Shown here piece by piece: positions 55,131 through 64,000 of a stretch of 64,000 nt of DNA. Source of the stretch: Micrasema longulum (taxonomy: Eukaryota; Arthropoda; Insecta; Trichoptera; Brachycentridae). The position numbers and the translations under genes are program-made. The notes below the pieces were generated by a model, which worked only from the letters and a program-made list of their open reading frames with translations, was not told the DNA's origin and made no database searches. The stretch is taken from assembly GCA_022494885.1 (NCBI GenBank), contig JAGVSM010002386.1:1-64000 (forward strand). The letters are read 5' to 3'. Positions within the stretch are counted from its first letter, which is position 1. Each line of letters opens with the position of its first letter.

Positions 55131-55134
55131 AAAA

Positions 55135-55345
55135 AAAACCTTACCGCATTGATAGACCGGCCATCGTATTAACCGGACTTGGCCCCCTTAAAATTTTTCA
55201 TTTTACTGCAAATTAAATGAACTTCGAAAGGACGACGTTTCGCGACCATAGAGGAGCTAATGACCAAATCGCTGACGGAGCTGAAGACCATACCAAAAAG
55301 TGCGTCGCAGAAATCTTCCGAGTATTAAAACAAAATAAATATAAA
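55135..55345 (+). mobile_element. Mariner transposase C-terminal remnant
   Basis: Plus frames read LTGLGPLKIFHF (a decayed SPDLAPCDFFLF block), then KGRRFATIEELMTKSLTELK, TIPKSASQK. KGRRF--IEEI------L--IP---FQ is the C-terminal part of mariner transposases like the one at 49.1 kb. It has a frameshift and lacks the conserved aspartates. Confidence 0.65.
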
Positions 55346-55620
55346 TATCCCGTTCCTATTTCAAATTGTTCTTCCACCGTCCAGTAAAAAAGTCGCATTG
55401 TGAAAATTGTCTCTCTGATAAATCCTTTTCATATCCTGCGTCAGCATATATCGGACAAAGTTAGTTTTATATGAACAGCCTAAAATAAACATCTCATCAT
55501 CATCTAAACGATACCGGTATCCGTGCTATAGTAATAGGAAGTGCTTTATGAAAGAAACCATCTGAAGAACCTAAAAGTGAGTAAATAATTTCGATACAGT
55601 CCACTTAATTCTAATTCTTG
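55346..55620. other. Unassigned DNA
   Basis: Could hold the decayed 3' end of the mariner remnant. Nothing certain. Confidence 0.35.
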
Positions 55621-55624
55621 CTGT

Positions 55625-56090
55625 TATTAGTGTATTTTATTTTATTTAACAAATTTACGGACAATATCCAATTCAAACAAAGCATATAACAAAAAACGAA
55701 AATAATACAGTAACAAATAATAAAAGGAATACAACAAAGAAAAGCAAAAAAAAATTAATACATTAGACAGGCATTATGGAATTCAAGTTTATTCTATAAA
55801 TATACAGTCAGTTTATTGAGAGTATTATTTTAGTCTATTTGTAAAAAAACTTAATTTACAATCAAAATAATTAAGATCTTAATTTTCATTTACGAATCTA
55901 ATCATTCCTGGTAGAGGCGTATGGAAACTATAATGAATTAGTCTTATGATGACCGAGGAACAGAATTTTATTCTTTCTGAGTCTACGTGAAGGAACATTA
56001 AGAGATGTTTGTTGGAGAATTTTCGGGACATCAAATAAACTATTAAGCATCTTAAACATACAAATTAAATCTGTGTAGAATGTCTAAAAA
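55625..56090 (-). mobile_element. LINE C-terminus and 3' UTR
   Basis: Minus frames read FKMLNSLFDVPKILQQTS, LNVPSRRLRKNKILFLGHHK and TNS, the C-terminal NVPSR-LR----F--P---TN motif of jockey/I-like LINEs. The T-rich left part (55,625-55,850) is its UTR and tail. Related to the copies at 34.4 and 51.8 kb. Confidence 0.7.
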
Positions 56091-56124
56091 GCATCGAGCT
56101 GACCAAACATTAATTTTTGGCGTT

Positions 56125-56284
56125 GGCCTCTGTGGTGTATTGGTAAGAGACTTGACTCACACACGGAAGGTTCCGGGTTCGATTACCGGTGAGATCACAG
56201 AAAAAAGATTCCTTTTCTCTAGCCTGGGTGTTCTGTGATGTAATTCACCATTGTAGTTGGGCCTCCTGGCCTGTTGTGCAAAAA
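56125..56284 (+). mobile_element. tRNA-derived SINE, family B (copy 3, best preserved)
   Basis: ggcctctgtggtgtattggt, B box gggttcgattaccgg, ctgggtgttctgtgatgtaa and agttgggcctcctggcctgt. Confidence 0.85.
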
Positions 56285-56399
56285 AAAACTGGTATAAGCA
56301 TGTGTATTACATCCGTTGGTGATTAGTTTGAAGAGAACAGTATTAAGATTGAGGAATAATAAAGATGTATTTAATGCCCTTCGTCTTGATCATATTTTT

Positions 56400-56990
56400 C
56401 CTTGTCATATTTAAACGAGATCATTAACTTGGCTTCCGGAGGACTGAGTCACCTTTTTAGCTCTTACTGGAGTAATTCGCATCCAGTGCGTCCACGTAGC
56501 GGGGGTGGGCGCCTTTTACTACAATAGACCGAAATTGCTCAAGTGGCTAAGTTAAAATGAGGACCCAGTATTGCGGAGTATAGCGTGATTCCTTCCCCAG
56601 GACTACGAGTGAAGAGCTCATCGACTATGATGGCGAAGATGAAGTGTATCAGTACGAAGAAACAGGCAGAAGGGGCACAAATCTTCTTTCAGACCACCCG
56701 GACATACTTGGGGTTATGGGCTGTTGGAAGACAGCAACGTTGAGCAGGAAATTGTGTCAAGAATGGCAGCAGAGGAACAATAGTCAACGGTGGCACCCTC
56801 AGCCCCAGTTAACAAGAGAGGTTACTGTCTCGGCGTCAGGTGGCAGCCGGCTGTAAAACAGAAACCAAACGACAAATCTTCTAGTTTGACGTGTAGACTG
56901 AGTACTTGGGAGGCTGACCCCAAGTTAATGGGGCATTCAGCAAGGAAGACGAAGAAGAGTAAAGATTTCTTTTATATTCACAAATTCAGT
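56400..56990 (+). other. GC-richer coding-like region, possibly a LINE 5' part
   Basis: Composition rises well above the flanks. Overlapping plus frames include ELIDYDGEDEVYQYEETG then DHPDILGVMGCWKT, and KSSSLTCRLSTWEADPKL. The phrase acgtgtagactgagtacttg recalls the start of the endonuclease domain in RTE-like LINEs (R--TWNV), but the key NV is absent. I cannot name a product. It may be a 5' fragment of a LINE or a processed-gene relic. Confidence 0.3.
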
Positions 56991-57730
56991 GTATTAAAAA
57001 AAAAATCAAATCACGCAAATTGTTTTCAATATGAACAACCCTCTAAGCCTGTACTTTAGAGGCTAGTTAGCAGGTACAAAAATGAGGATATAGAAAAAAA
57101 AAATACATCACAATACTAAGACCAGTTGATAAAATTTTCTTGGAGTTTTGTTTGCAACTGGCGGGAATCGAACCTACGACGCCAGTTTTAAGAAGAAAAA
57201 AAAAGAGAGTTTTTATAATCAATTGGTCTGGGTGTTGTGGTGTATTTTAAACAACTTTCTTTCATATCTTCTCTTTCCCACTTACTGACAAGCCTCTTAT
57301 ATGGAGGTTTAACGGGTTATTCCTTCTTAAAAATCCGCATTTTCTATTTTTTTTACTCTACACAAATTGTCAATTTCATATAACTAGATGTAATGGATTG
57401 GTAAAATCAATACATCATCATCATCATTCCCTTTCCCTGTATTTTTTTAATTCATATTTTTTTTCCATTACAAACTATGATTAATAATAAAAAATAATGT
57501 GACCTCACTGGGTCCACCCGTACTGAGGACACTTAACAATATCCTTTTTTTTTAAATATTTTTAACATTTGAGAATAAACAGAGAAGACTTAATAAACAG
57601 AGGTAATTAACAAAATGCTCAGACAGTTTTAAACACTACGTATTTATCTTTATTATAAATTTTGTACATTTATATTATTTATAATACAAAACGCACAATA
57701 AAAGAACAAAAACAATATATAAGTTATACA
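56991..57730. other. Unassigned, with SINE scraps
   Basis: 57,158-57,182 carries ggcgggaatcgaacctacga, a lone tRNA B-box complement. 57,415-57,442 carries atcatcatcattccctttcc, the start of a family-C SINE. Otherwise nothing. Confidence 0.4.
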
Positions 57731-57733
57731 TTT

Positions 57734-57975
57734 GTCGGCCTCGTGGTGTTATGGTCAGCACTTTAGCCTACCATGCAAGAGGTCTCTTGAGAGGAGAGGG
57801 ATATTGGTTTGGGCGAATATCTATTTTTTTATAGCCTTTTTGAGCTTTTTCTCGTTACTCATTGTTTTAATAGGTAGTGGTCATTGATAATTTTTTGTTA
57901 CATGCAGGTAAGATGGTTAGTTTTACTCTTCAAGTACCAGTCTAGGGACTTTGAAATATTCTGGTATGATAACTC
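57734..57975 (+). mobile_element. tRNA-derived SINE, family C (copy 4)
   Basis: gtcggcctcgtggtgttatg, gcctaccatgcaagaggtct, then cagtctagggactttgaaat. The B box is damaged. Confidence 0.75.
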
Positions 57976-58420
57976 CCGTTAAAATGAATATTTTGATACA
58001 AAAATTAAAATCAATACACCTACAAAAAAATAGAAAAAGTCCAACAATTCCATAAACATGTTTTGTACAAAAATTGGCCAATTTGTGTCAAGTGGCGAAT
58101 GTTTGTCATTCACGGGCTATTTGAAAAAGCAAAACCTTTAATCATTTAAAATGTCAGCCAATTATGTATTCGGAATTCCGAAATTGTTGGATATAAATCA
58201 AATTGAATCGTAACGCTGTAAAGCGATGAATGAATAATTAAAAACCTGCCCTCGTTAATTCCATTAAAATATCACAGGTATAAAGGTAGAGATTTCAATT
58301 AAAAACGCATGATCGATTGTCAAAAGAACTGCTTCACTATAAATATATTACTTAATTTCATTTTGGTACACAAACATTAAAAATAATACATAAAATCATT
58401 CAAAATGTAAATACAACTTC
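57976..58420. other. Unassigned DNA
   Basis: Nothing recognised. Confidence 0.4.
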
Positions 58421-58424
58421 TAGA

Positions 58425-58870
58425 TCCTCAAACCCAAGGAAATCATCGCGAGAGATCATTATCATCTACGATTGGTGCGTTTGAGCCAATCGTTGAAGAA
58501 AATGATGTCGCAATACGACAAAGTAGTTTTGAAGCATGACATCGCTCGGCCACACGTTGCAAGGCCAGTAAAACATACTTGGAAACGCCCAAATGGAAAG
58601 TCCTACCCCACCCGTCGTATTCACCAGACATTGCTCCTTCCGATTACCACTCGTTCCGATCGATGTCTTATGACCTGACTGAGCTCCACTTTCTTTCTTA
58701 TGAAGATCCAAAAAATGGCTCGTGTCGTTAATAATCGCAGGAGATGAGTGAAACATTCGAGATCGTATTCGTATCTTGCCAGAGAAAATAGTTGCTAGCG
58801 ATGCACAATACTTTCAATGACATGTTCTTTAGAATTTCTATCAAATAAAGCATAAATTTTCAGTAATAAA
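58425..58870 (+). mobile_element. Mariner (Mos1/mauritiana-like) transposase C-terminal remnant
   Basis: Shifting plus frames read LVRLSQSLKKMMSQYDKVVL, KHDIARPHVA, then ETPKWKVLPHPSYSPDIAPS-like wording, FLSYEDPKKWL, then RIRILPEKIVASDAQYFQ. These match, in order, the Mos1-type transposase from the second catalytic block (HDNARPH) through the third (SPD-APSDY) to the C-terminal LPERW-KVVASDGQYF. The frameshifts kill it. The 5' half is missing. Confidence 0.85.
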
Positions 58871-59285
58871 CAGCTAAAACTTATTTTAATTAGTGGTTGA
58901 AATATTAATTTTTGATCACTTGCCGCATTGTATGTAAAAAACTAGTTTCCAATGAGTCATTAAGTCTGGATAAGTGTGATAAGAATTCTACATTTTAAAC
59001 ATATTTATTTACTTTTTAACTAAGTTTCGTCCATTTTTTTTCAATTTTAATATTGAGCACCAAAAAGTAAAACAAAATACGTCGTTAATTCAATTACAAT
59101 AAATTAGATGATTATCATAAGCAAATTAAATTAATATTTTAAGTCAATATGATTAATATTATAATTAAATTAAATCAAATTGAAATTAAATTCCCTTTAT
59201 TCTCTTCTATTTCCTCGATTGAATACGACTTACTTTCGTCTACTACACATTCCATTTTGAAGGTCTGTAATCAAATTAAATAATA
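58871..59285. other. Unassigned AT-rich DNA
   Basis: Nothing recognised. Confidence 0.4.
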
Positions 59286-59289
59286 TATA

Positions 59290-59712
59290 TACGTAAATAT
59301 TTTATTTTTTTTAAATAAAAACCTTTATTAACATAAATAAAACAATTAACAATACATTCAGTATAAAAATGGGACACGTAAGGTTGAACTTGCCAAAAAA
59401 GAGTCTGGCTCTTGTGTTTGGCAAGTTTACAAAATAACATAAAAAAGAAAAAAAAAATGCAAAACAAAATAATAATAGAATAAATAAAAAATTGAACAAT
59501 TTTTTAAAAATTGAGAAAATATAACACTAAAAAATATTAAAATAAAAACACAAAATTTATAAATTTATAAACACAGGCATATATTAAACATACATCTCCA
59601 TTTTCAAAATACAGTTAATGTTAATTATGTCAAGAAGCTTTTCTTCAATTTATCCTTAAATTTTCCGTAATTTATTTCTTGACGTAGATTTTGTATTTAT
59701 ATATATATATAA
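59290..59712 (-). mobile_element. LINE 3' UTR with last codons
   Basis: Minus strand: a short frame RQEINYGKFKDKLKKSFLT before a stop (near 59,630) looks like a LINE C-terminal FK-KLK--LL end, followed by a long A/T-rich UTR whose tail is tgttaataaaggtttttatt. Confidence 0.5.
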
Positions 59713-59743
59713 ATATGATATGTAACGTGAGAACAAAATAAAG

Positions 59744-59890
59744 TGTCAACAGAGATGAAGAATATTTAAGATAAGATAATAAAGAAGTATCTCCCTGTTA
59801 TAATATGTTAATATAAACAGCTACCTAGCGAGTCGAATCCAATCCTTATCTACAAAAATTTGAACAAGTTCAAAATATTGTTGAAATTAA
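59744..59890. repeat. FB-family minimal foldback
   Basis: Forward caacagagatgaagaatatt to aaagaag, then reverse tatctccctgttataatatg to the outer end ttcaaaatattgttgaaat. Confidence 0.8.
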
Positions 59891-60130
59891 AGTTCCATAG
59901 AACAGGAAATTTCCCTTCAAATGACGATAATCTTTACCATTTTGTTTTACTTTTGGCGGTTATTTTTTAATTAAGAAATAGCGGACACTACTAACGTTAA
60001 CATTTTATAATAAACATAAATATTAGATTTGTATTTTTTTAGATATTTTTTAATAAATATACCTAGTTAATGATTTAGAAAAAAAAATTCTCTCAAACCT
60101 CTTAGTTTGGTTTTAGTTTTATTTAATTTG

Positions 60131-60176
60131 ACCAACGAGCGCTTTCGTCTAAGAAGGCATCTTTGGGACTGGTAAT
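60131..60176 (-). ncRNA. Penelope-end-like, hammerhead-like motif
   Basis: The minus strand reads cccaaagatgccttcttaga then cgaaagcgctcgttggt. The order aagatgcc, loop, gaaagcg recalls the ctgaagatgcc...ggcgaaac pattern of Penelope ends. The first letters of the core are changed. Weak. Confidence 0.25.
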
Positions 60177-60327
60177 TTGTTAATAAAATTTTGAACTTCT
60201 TAAATATTTTTTACAAGTTTTGGATGTATAGAAATCGACCACTTATATCACACATCACAAATAGGGCAATATGACTTTCTTTTTTAACATTTTTAAAGTA
60301 ATAAAGGTCTATGAAATACGTCACGTC

Positions 60328-60586
60328 ACGTCATTCCCTTATCCGCGCATAATGGTGCATAGGACACTGCATTGGAACATCAATCGCAGCGTATCTCGAT
60401 CATTTTTGTTACACAAATGTAAGGTGATTCTTCTTACGCTTCAGGTACGAATCTAGGGACTATGAAATATTCTAGTGAAAAAACACCTTTTTAAATAAAT
60501 AGTCCATGTCAACCATGTCGGGAATCGAACCCAAGACCTCATGCATGGTAGGCAAATGCGCTGACTATTACACTACGAGACCGACC
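60328..60586 (-). mobile_element. tRNA-derived SINE, family C (copy 5, complete)
   Basis: On the plus strand: cattcccttatccgcgcata, atcgcagcgtatctcgatca, ttcaggtacgaatctaggga, then the head complement gtcgggaatcgaacccaaga and tgcgctgactattacactac. The B box (gggttcgattcccgac) is intact. Confidence 0.9.
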
Positions 60587-60669
60587 TATGAAATACTGTC
60601 CAGTAAAAAAATATTTAAATATGAATAGTTGCTTTTTGATTTTATTTTTTATATATTTTCTTGTATTCG

Positions 60670-60687
60670 AAAAAAAAAAAAAAAAAT
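60670..60687. repeat. Poly(A) run
   Basis: Long A run. Flanks unassigned. Confidence 0.7.
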
Positions 60688-60689
60688 TT

Positions 60690-61220
60690 ATTATTTTTAT
60701 AAACACATGTATATTCTTATCTTTCCAGTCGTTACTTATAACTGTTAATTCATTGTTTATATAAATGTAGATAATATTAAAAATGTTAGTAAATATAAAT
60801 CTACATATATCTATCTAATCCAATTTACATAACAAGCTACAGAAAGTGGCTTGGTGGGATTTTAGTTTTAAAATATGATAATTTAAATGTTAAAACTGGA
60901 AAAATTTGTTATTATATGTATAAATTAAATAAAAATAAATATTTTTAAAAAAAAACAAATTATTTTGAAAATAAAACTTTGTTATTAGTTTTACACAATC
61001 TCATACAATAAGACCATACAATAACATTAATAGAAAAGTTTTATTCTCATAATAATTTATAATGAAGTGTTACGAATTGAATGAAGATTCAATTTTTAAA
61101 AATTACCACTGGTTTGTAAAACAGTTCGTTTTAAGGAAAGTTTTTGACCGAACTTGGGATTAAGTCCTAGTATTTTTTTATTTTCTATTATTTAAAGGGT
61201 AAGGAAACTGAACCAGAAAG
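60690..61220. other. Unassigned AT-rich DNA
   Basis: Words aacaagctacagaaagtggc and ttggtgggattttagttttaa (60,832-60,870) are the complement of the sequence at 2,948-2,982 (aatcccatcaagccactttc), so another dispersed repeat, reversed, is present in small part. Confidence 0.4.
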
Positions 61221-61224
61221 CTTT

Positions 61225-61360
61225 ATTTTTTATTTATTTATTTATACAATTTATGATAAATACAATTTTATGTTTCTTTTGCCCCGCTAACAAGGGAACA
61301 TACCACGTTCCAAGCTAGGCAATTATATTTTAATACATGAATATTGATCATTTTATCTCA
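61225..61360 (-). mobile_element. LINE 3' tail (GCTGGGCAAAG family), reverse
   Basis: tttatttatttatttataca, ttgccccgctaacaaggga and gttccaagctaggcaattat: the reverse of the tail at 8.76 kb. Confidence 0.65.
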
Positions 61361-61868
61361 ATCATTATTATTTATAAATGTGTTCCTGAAATCTAGGCCT
61401 TCAAAACTCCTTACTAGTTAAGGTGAGTACTGTACGCACGTGTAACAGATATAAAAAACACATTGTGTGCAGAATGGTCATCTGCTTATCTCACTCGAAA
61501 GATACGACAATGCAGAGCCATATTCGCTTTTCGCTGCAGATTAGAAGAAATTAATGAGACGAAACAGCTAAACGGAGTTTCAGCTTTATAAAATTTATGG
61601 ATTCAAACACAACGACACGACAGTGCTTACGGTGTTATTATGCGCATACTTGCAAACACACACCTACATGTTATACTTCTGGTAAAATATTAATTTGGCT
61701 GAGGAAATATTTATATGGGGACAGGGTAACCACGGTACCTGTGTTGTGTACACAGAATTTGCCGACGTAGCGTATATTTAACGGAATCAGCAACATGTAT
61801 GCTGTCCTCTCATAACCCGCGATGCGAGTAACCGGTTTGGGAAATAATCGAATACTAAAATAACTGTT
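61361..61868. other. Unassigned DNA
   Basis: Less AT-rich than average, no long open frame, no family. Confidence 0.4.
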
Positions 61869-61869
61869 A

Positions 61870-62128
61870 TCACATTACAACAGAAACGACGAATATTTAA
61901 GTGAAATTAATATGGAAGACTTGGTATTTACAGGGCTTATGATCTCTCATTGACTGTTTGCAGTGGCTACTTTACACGCTTAGTGACATACACAGTTCTG
62001 CCAATGTTAGAATATCCATAATATGTCTTTAATTTTTACAACCGTTGATTTAATCCTTTTAACTCCCATCTAAATCCACGCCTTGTCCACAAAAATATAG
62101 ACATACCCTAAATATTATTAAAGAATTT
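61870..62128. repeat. FB-family foldback, diverged
   Basis: Forward cattacaacagaaacgacga, tttacagggcttatgatctc to ccgttgatttaatc, then reverse actcccatctaaatccacgc and the outer end cataccctaaatattatt. It is more diverged than most copies and may be old. Confidence 0.75.
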
Positions 62129-62284
62129 TCTTAATTACATGTTAAGAGATATTTATAATAAAACCAGGACATAAAAAGCGTGCAATCAATAAACACATAC
62201 AATTTCTGTACCCTACTCTACCTTAACTGCTCCGTCACAACTTTATTGAATTTCTTTCTTTTAAATAAAAAAAATAAAATACAA

Positions 62285-62668
62285 TGAATCCCCCTATAAC
62301 GTACACTCATATAAGTACATGGTCAATACAGTGCAGGCAATTGGTAAAACAAACCAAAGTAGAGAACAAAACGCCGGAAATGTTGACTACTGCCAACAGG
62401 CCGGCTTCTCCTGAAGAGTTTTAAGTGGTTTCCTCTCCACGTGAGCAAATGCTGAGAAGTTTCTGATTACCACCATTTGTATATCCTTTCTGATCTCAAC
62501 AGTTTAAATAAATTAAAAGAAATTTAATTGCAGAAAAATCCACTTTTTGAAATAAAAACCTTGTATATTATAAGCAAAGTAAAAATTAAAAAAATCGGAT
62601 AAGGTTTTTTCTTATAACGTTTGCGGGAGTTTTATCCTATAACGGTGGTCCCGCGTATAACAAAGTAG
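62285..62668. repeat. Possible pogo/Tigger-like MITE
   Basis: The left region has ccccctataacgtacactca. The right region has cttataacgtttgcggg and cctataacggtggtcccgcg then tataacaaag. TATAACG words at both ends resemble pogo/Tigger termini. No exact inverted pair was established. Confidence 0.3.
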
Positions 62669-63285
62669 GTCTGTGTCCCTTGACCTTGATAGACTCGTTT
62701 AGCGAAACTAACATTCATGACTCTTCGGCACATTGCTGCTCTATCCAGGGATATTCAGATGATACAGTAAGTAAAAGTGTTTTACTTGGAATAAATTATG
62801 ATCAATTTAATCGACGTACCCCGTTTTTTAAGACATTTTAGAATTCGAATATAATTTTATGTTGCCTGATTTAGCGCCATCTGACGGCCGCGGTAGTAAT
62901 TTATCCATATGAAGCCCGTGCTCTAAAAATTTTTTTTTTTCCATTCGAAACTCGGGACGAACAGTCCAGTTGTCGCGGAAGAACTCTAAGGGCAGGCAAC
63001 CACACATTTCAAAAATGTAGTCCTTTAAAAAAGGGAACGTTCAACGTTACTTAAGCCTATTTGTTTTTAATTTATTAGAGCAATTCTAGCACAGAGAGAT
63101 GTCATATTTTAATGAGTTTGTATTTTATTTAGGTTTCCCTTTTTTCTCCCTTCTTCCCCTTTCTTCTTCTCTTTTTTTCATTTTTCCTACATCTTTTTAT
63201 CTATTTTATCCTATGATAAAGATTTGACAATATGCTATACTTACTCCATGATTTTAATGGATGAGAAATCATAACGAAGTTTATT
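62669..63285. other. Unassigned DNA
   Basis: Poly(T) and pyrimidine-rich runs (tttttctcccttcttcccct near 63,140). Nothing recognised. Confidence 0.4.
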
Positions 63286-63290
63286 GATAA

Positions 63291-63584
63291 TTACCTGGAA
63301 AAGTTGGTGTCAGATTCCAAAGTTTTCTTCAACATCATGAGACACAAACTAACAAATGCAATGAAGCAGACGGTCATCTACTGAATTCAGATGTCGACAA
63401 ACAATCTTCTGGGAACTCATCAACTGAGCCAATCATGACTTCAAGCATATCAACCGAAGACGTCGCATATCAAATTCCATCTGCGGATTTTTATTTCGTA
63501 AATTCAACATTATTCCATATTACGGCGAGAAGAAAACAATCAAGAACCTATTTCAATTGTGATTATTATTATTACAAATATTGA
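63291..63584 (+). other. Open frame, 97 codons without start, unassigned
   Basis: The frame includes SFLQHHETQTNKCNEADGHL, NSDVDKQSSGNSSTEPIMTS and STEDVAYQIPSADFYFVNST. Its S/T/D/E/Q-rich composition is unlike the F/K/I/N bias of chance frames here. A pyrimidine-rich tract lies about 100-170 bases upstream. It could be an exon or a fragment of a retroelement ORF1. No domain recognised. Confidence 0.3.
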
Positions 63585-64000
63585 CTTTTTAGATAAATTT
63601 ATTGTCAACCATTTATTCATACCAGCTAGGCAGAATTCTGATTTTTTATAATATCTAACCTTGTTATATTTGTAAAGGATTGCTTCTTTTATTAAAATTT
63701 TGTATTTCACTAACGAGTTGTTTATTTCATAAAATCCAGATCTCTGAGTCGTATTTATTCCATTTTACAGTTAAAAAAATTATATAATGTTTTTGATGCA
63801 GTTCATAAAATTAAATTTAAACAACATAATCTTATTCTTTTGGAGAATTCTCATGTTCTTGCCGATTGAGCGAAACTGGTGAATGGTAAGTTGTTTGTAG
63901 GTACTTTATTTGGTAATCTTCATTATTCTTCTATATCTTATAAATTTGATCATTAAGGTTGTGATAACCTACCATTACAATGTCGCCAACTAGGACTAAA
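63585..64000. other. Unassigned AT-rich DNA at window edge
   Basis: Nothing recognised. Confidence 0.4.

Noticed and set aside
60515..60586. Functional tRNA gene on the minus strand
   Set aside because: The B box is intact, but the sequence continues into a family-C SINE body and the cloverleaf cannot be completed. It is a SINE head.

Overview
This is AT-rich eukaryotic DNA, most likely from an arthropod and probably an insect. The evidence is the mix of mobile elements: mariner and Tc1, hAT-like ends, CR1-, jockey/I- and RTE-like LINEs, a GIY-YIG Penelope-like element, tRNA-headed SINEs and a possible gypsy-type LTR. I found no intact cellular gene. The window reads as a densely nested graveyard of transposable elements. 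Nearly all long open frames are chance frames in AT-rich DNA or pieces of decayed transposons. The species cannot be fixed from the sequence alone.

The dominant feature is a high-copy family (called the FB family here) with a unit of about 430 bp. It occurs in more than 25 places. Units are sometimes in tandem and often run forward then reverse, making foldback palindromes. Every direct junction I found runs forward-to-reverse, with outer ends that read caacaatattttgag inward. Several forward/reverse pairs are separated by 3' ends of LINEs.

Layout. 1-5 kb: FB copies, SINEs, one LINE fragment and a Tc1 C-terminus. 5-11 kb: FB copies, a CR1-like LINE end, and a Penelope GIY-YIG domain split by a SINE. 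12.8-16.7 kb: a partly duplicated unknown repeat, then two different LINE 3' ends and SINEs. 17-24.7 kb: FB copies, Penelope terminal repeats with hammerhead-ribozyme-like cores, and a Penelope GIY-YIG C-terminus with such a core 107 bp downstream. 25-30.5 kb: a GC-rich coding-like island, a decayed mariner-type transposase, a palindrome, and the best-preserved LINE (29.47-30.42 kb). 31-39 kb: SINEs and several decayed LINEs. 39.5-44.1 kb: a hAT-like remnant with an odd interspersed repeat, a 290-bp foldback MITE and a CR1 LINE. 46-48 kb: a LINE copy split by a segment with a gypsy-like LTR and a very GC-rich core. 49.1-50.4 kb: a full-length dead mariner with both terminal repeats. 51-64 kb: FB/LINE nests, a 697-bp MITE with terminal repeats and an 8-bp target duplication, two more mariner remnants, SINEs, and mostly unassigned AT-rich DNA.

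The elements do not form a pathway. Their nesting records insertion order: a SINE inside Penelope, a LINE inside an FB arm, and an LTR segment inside a LINE.
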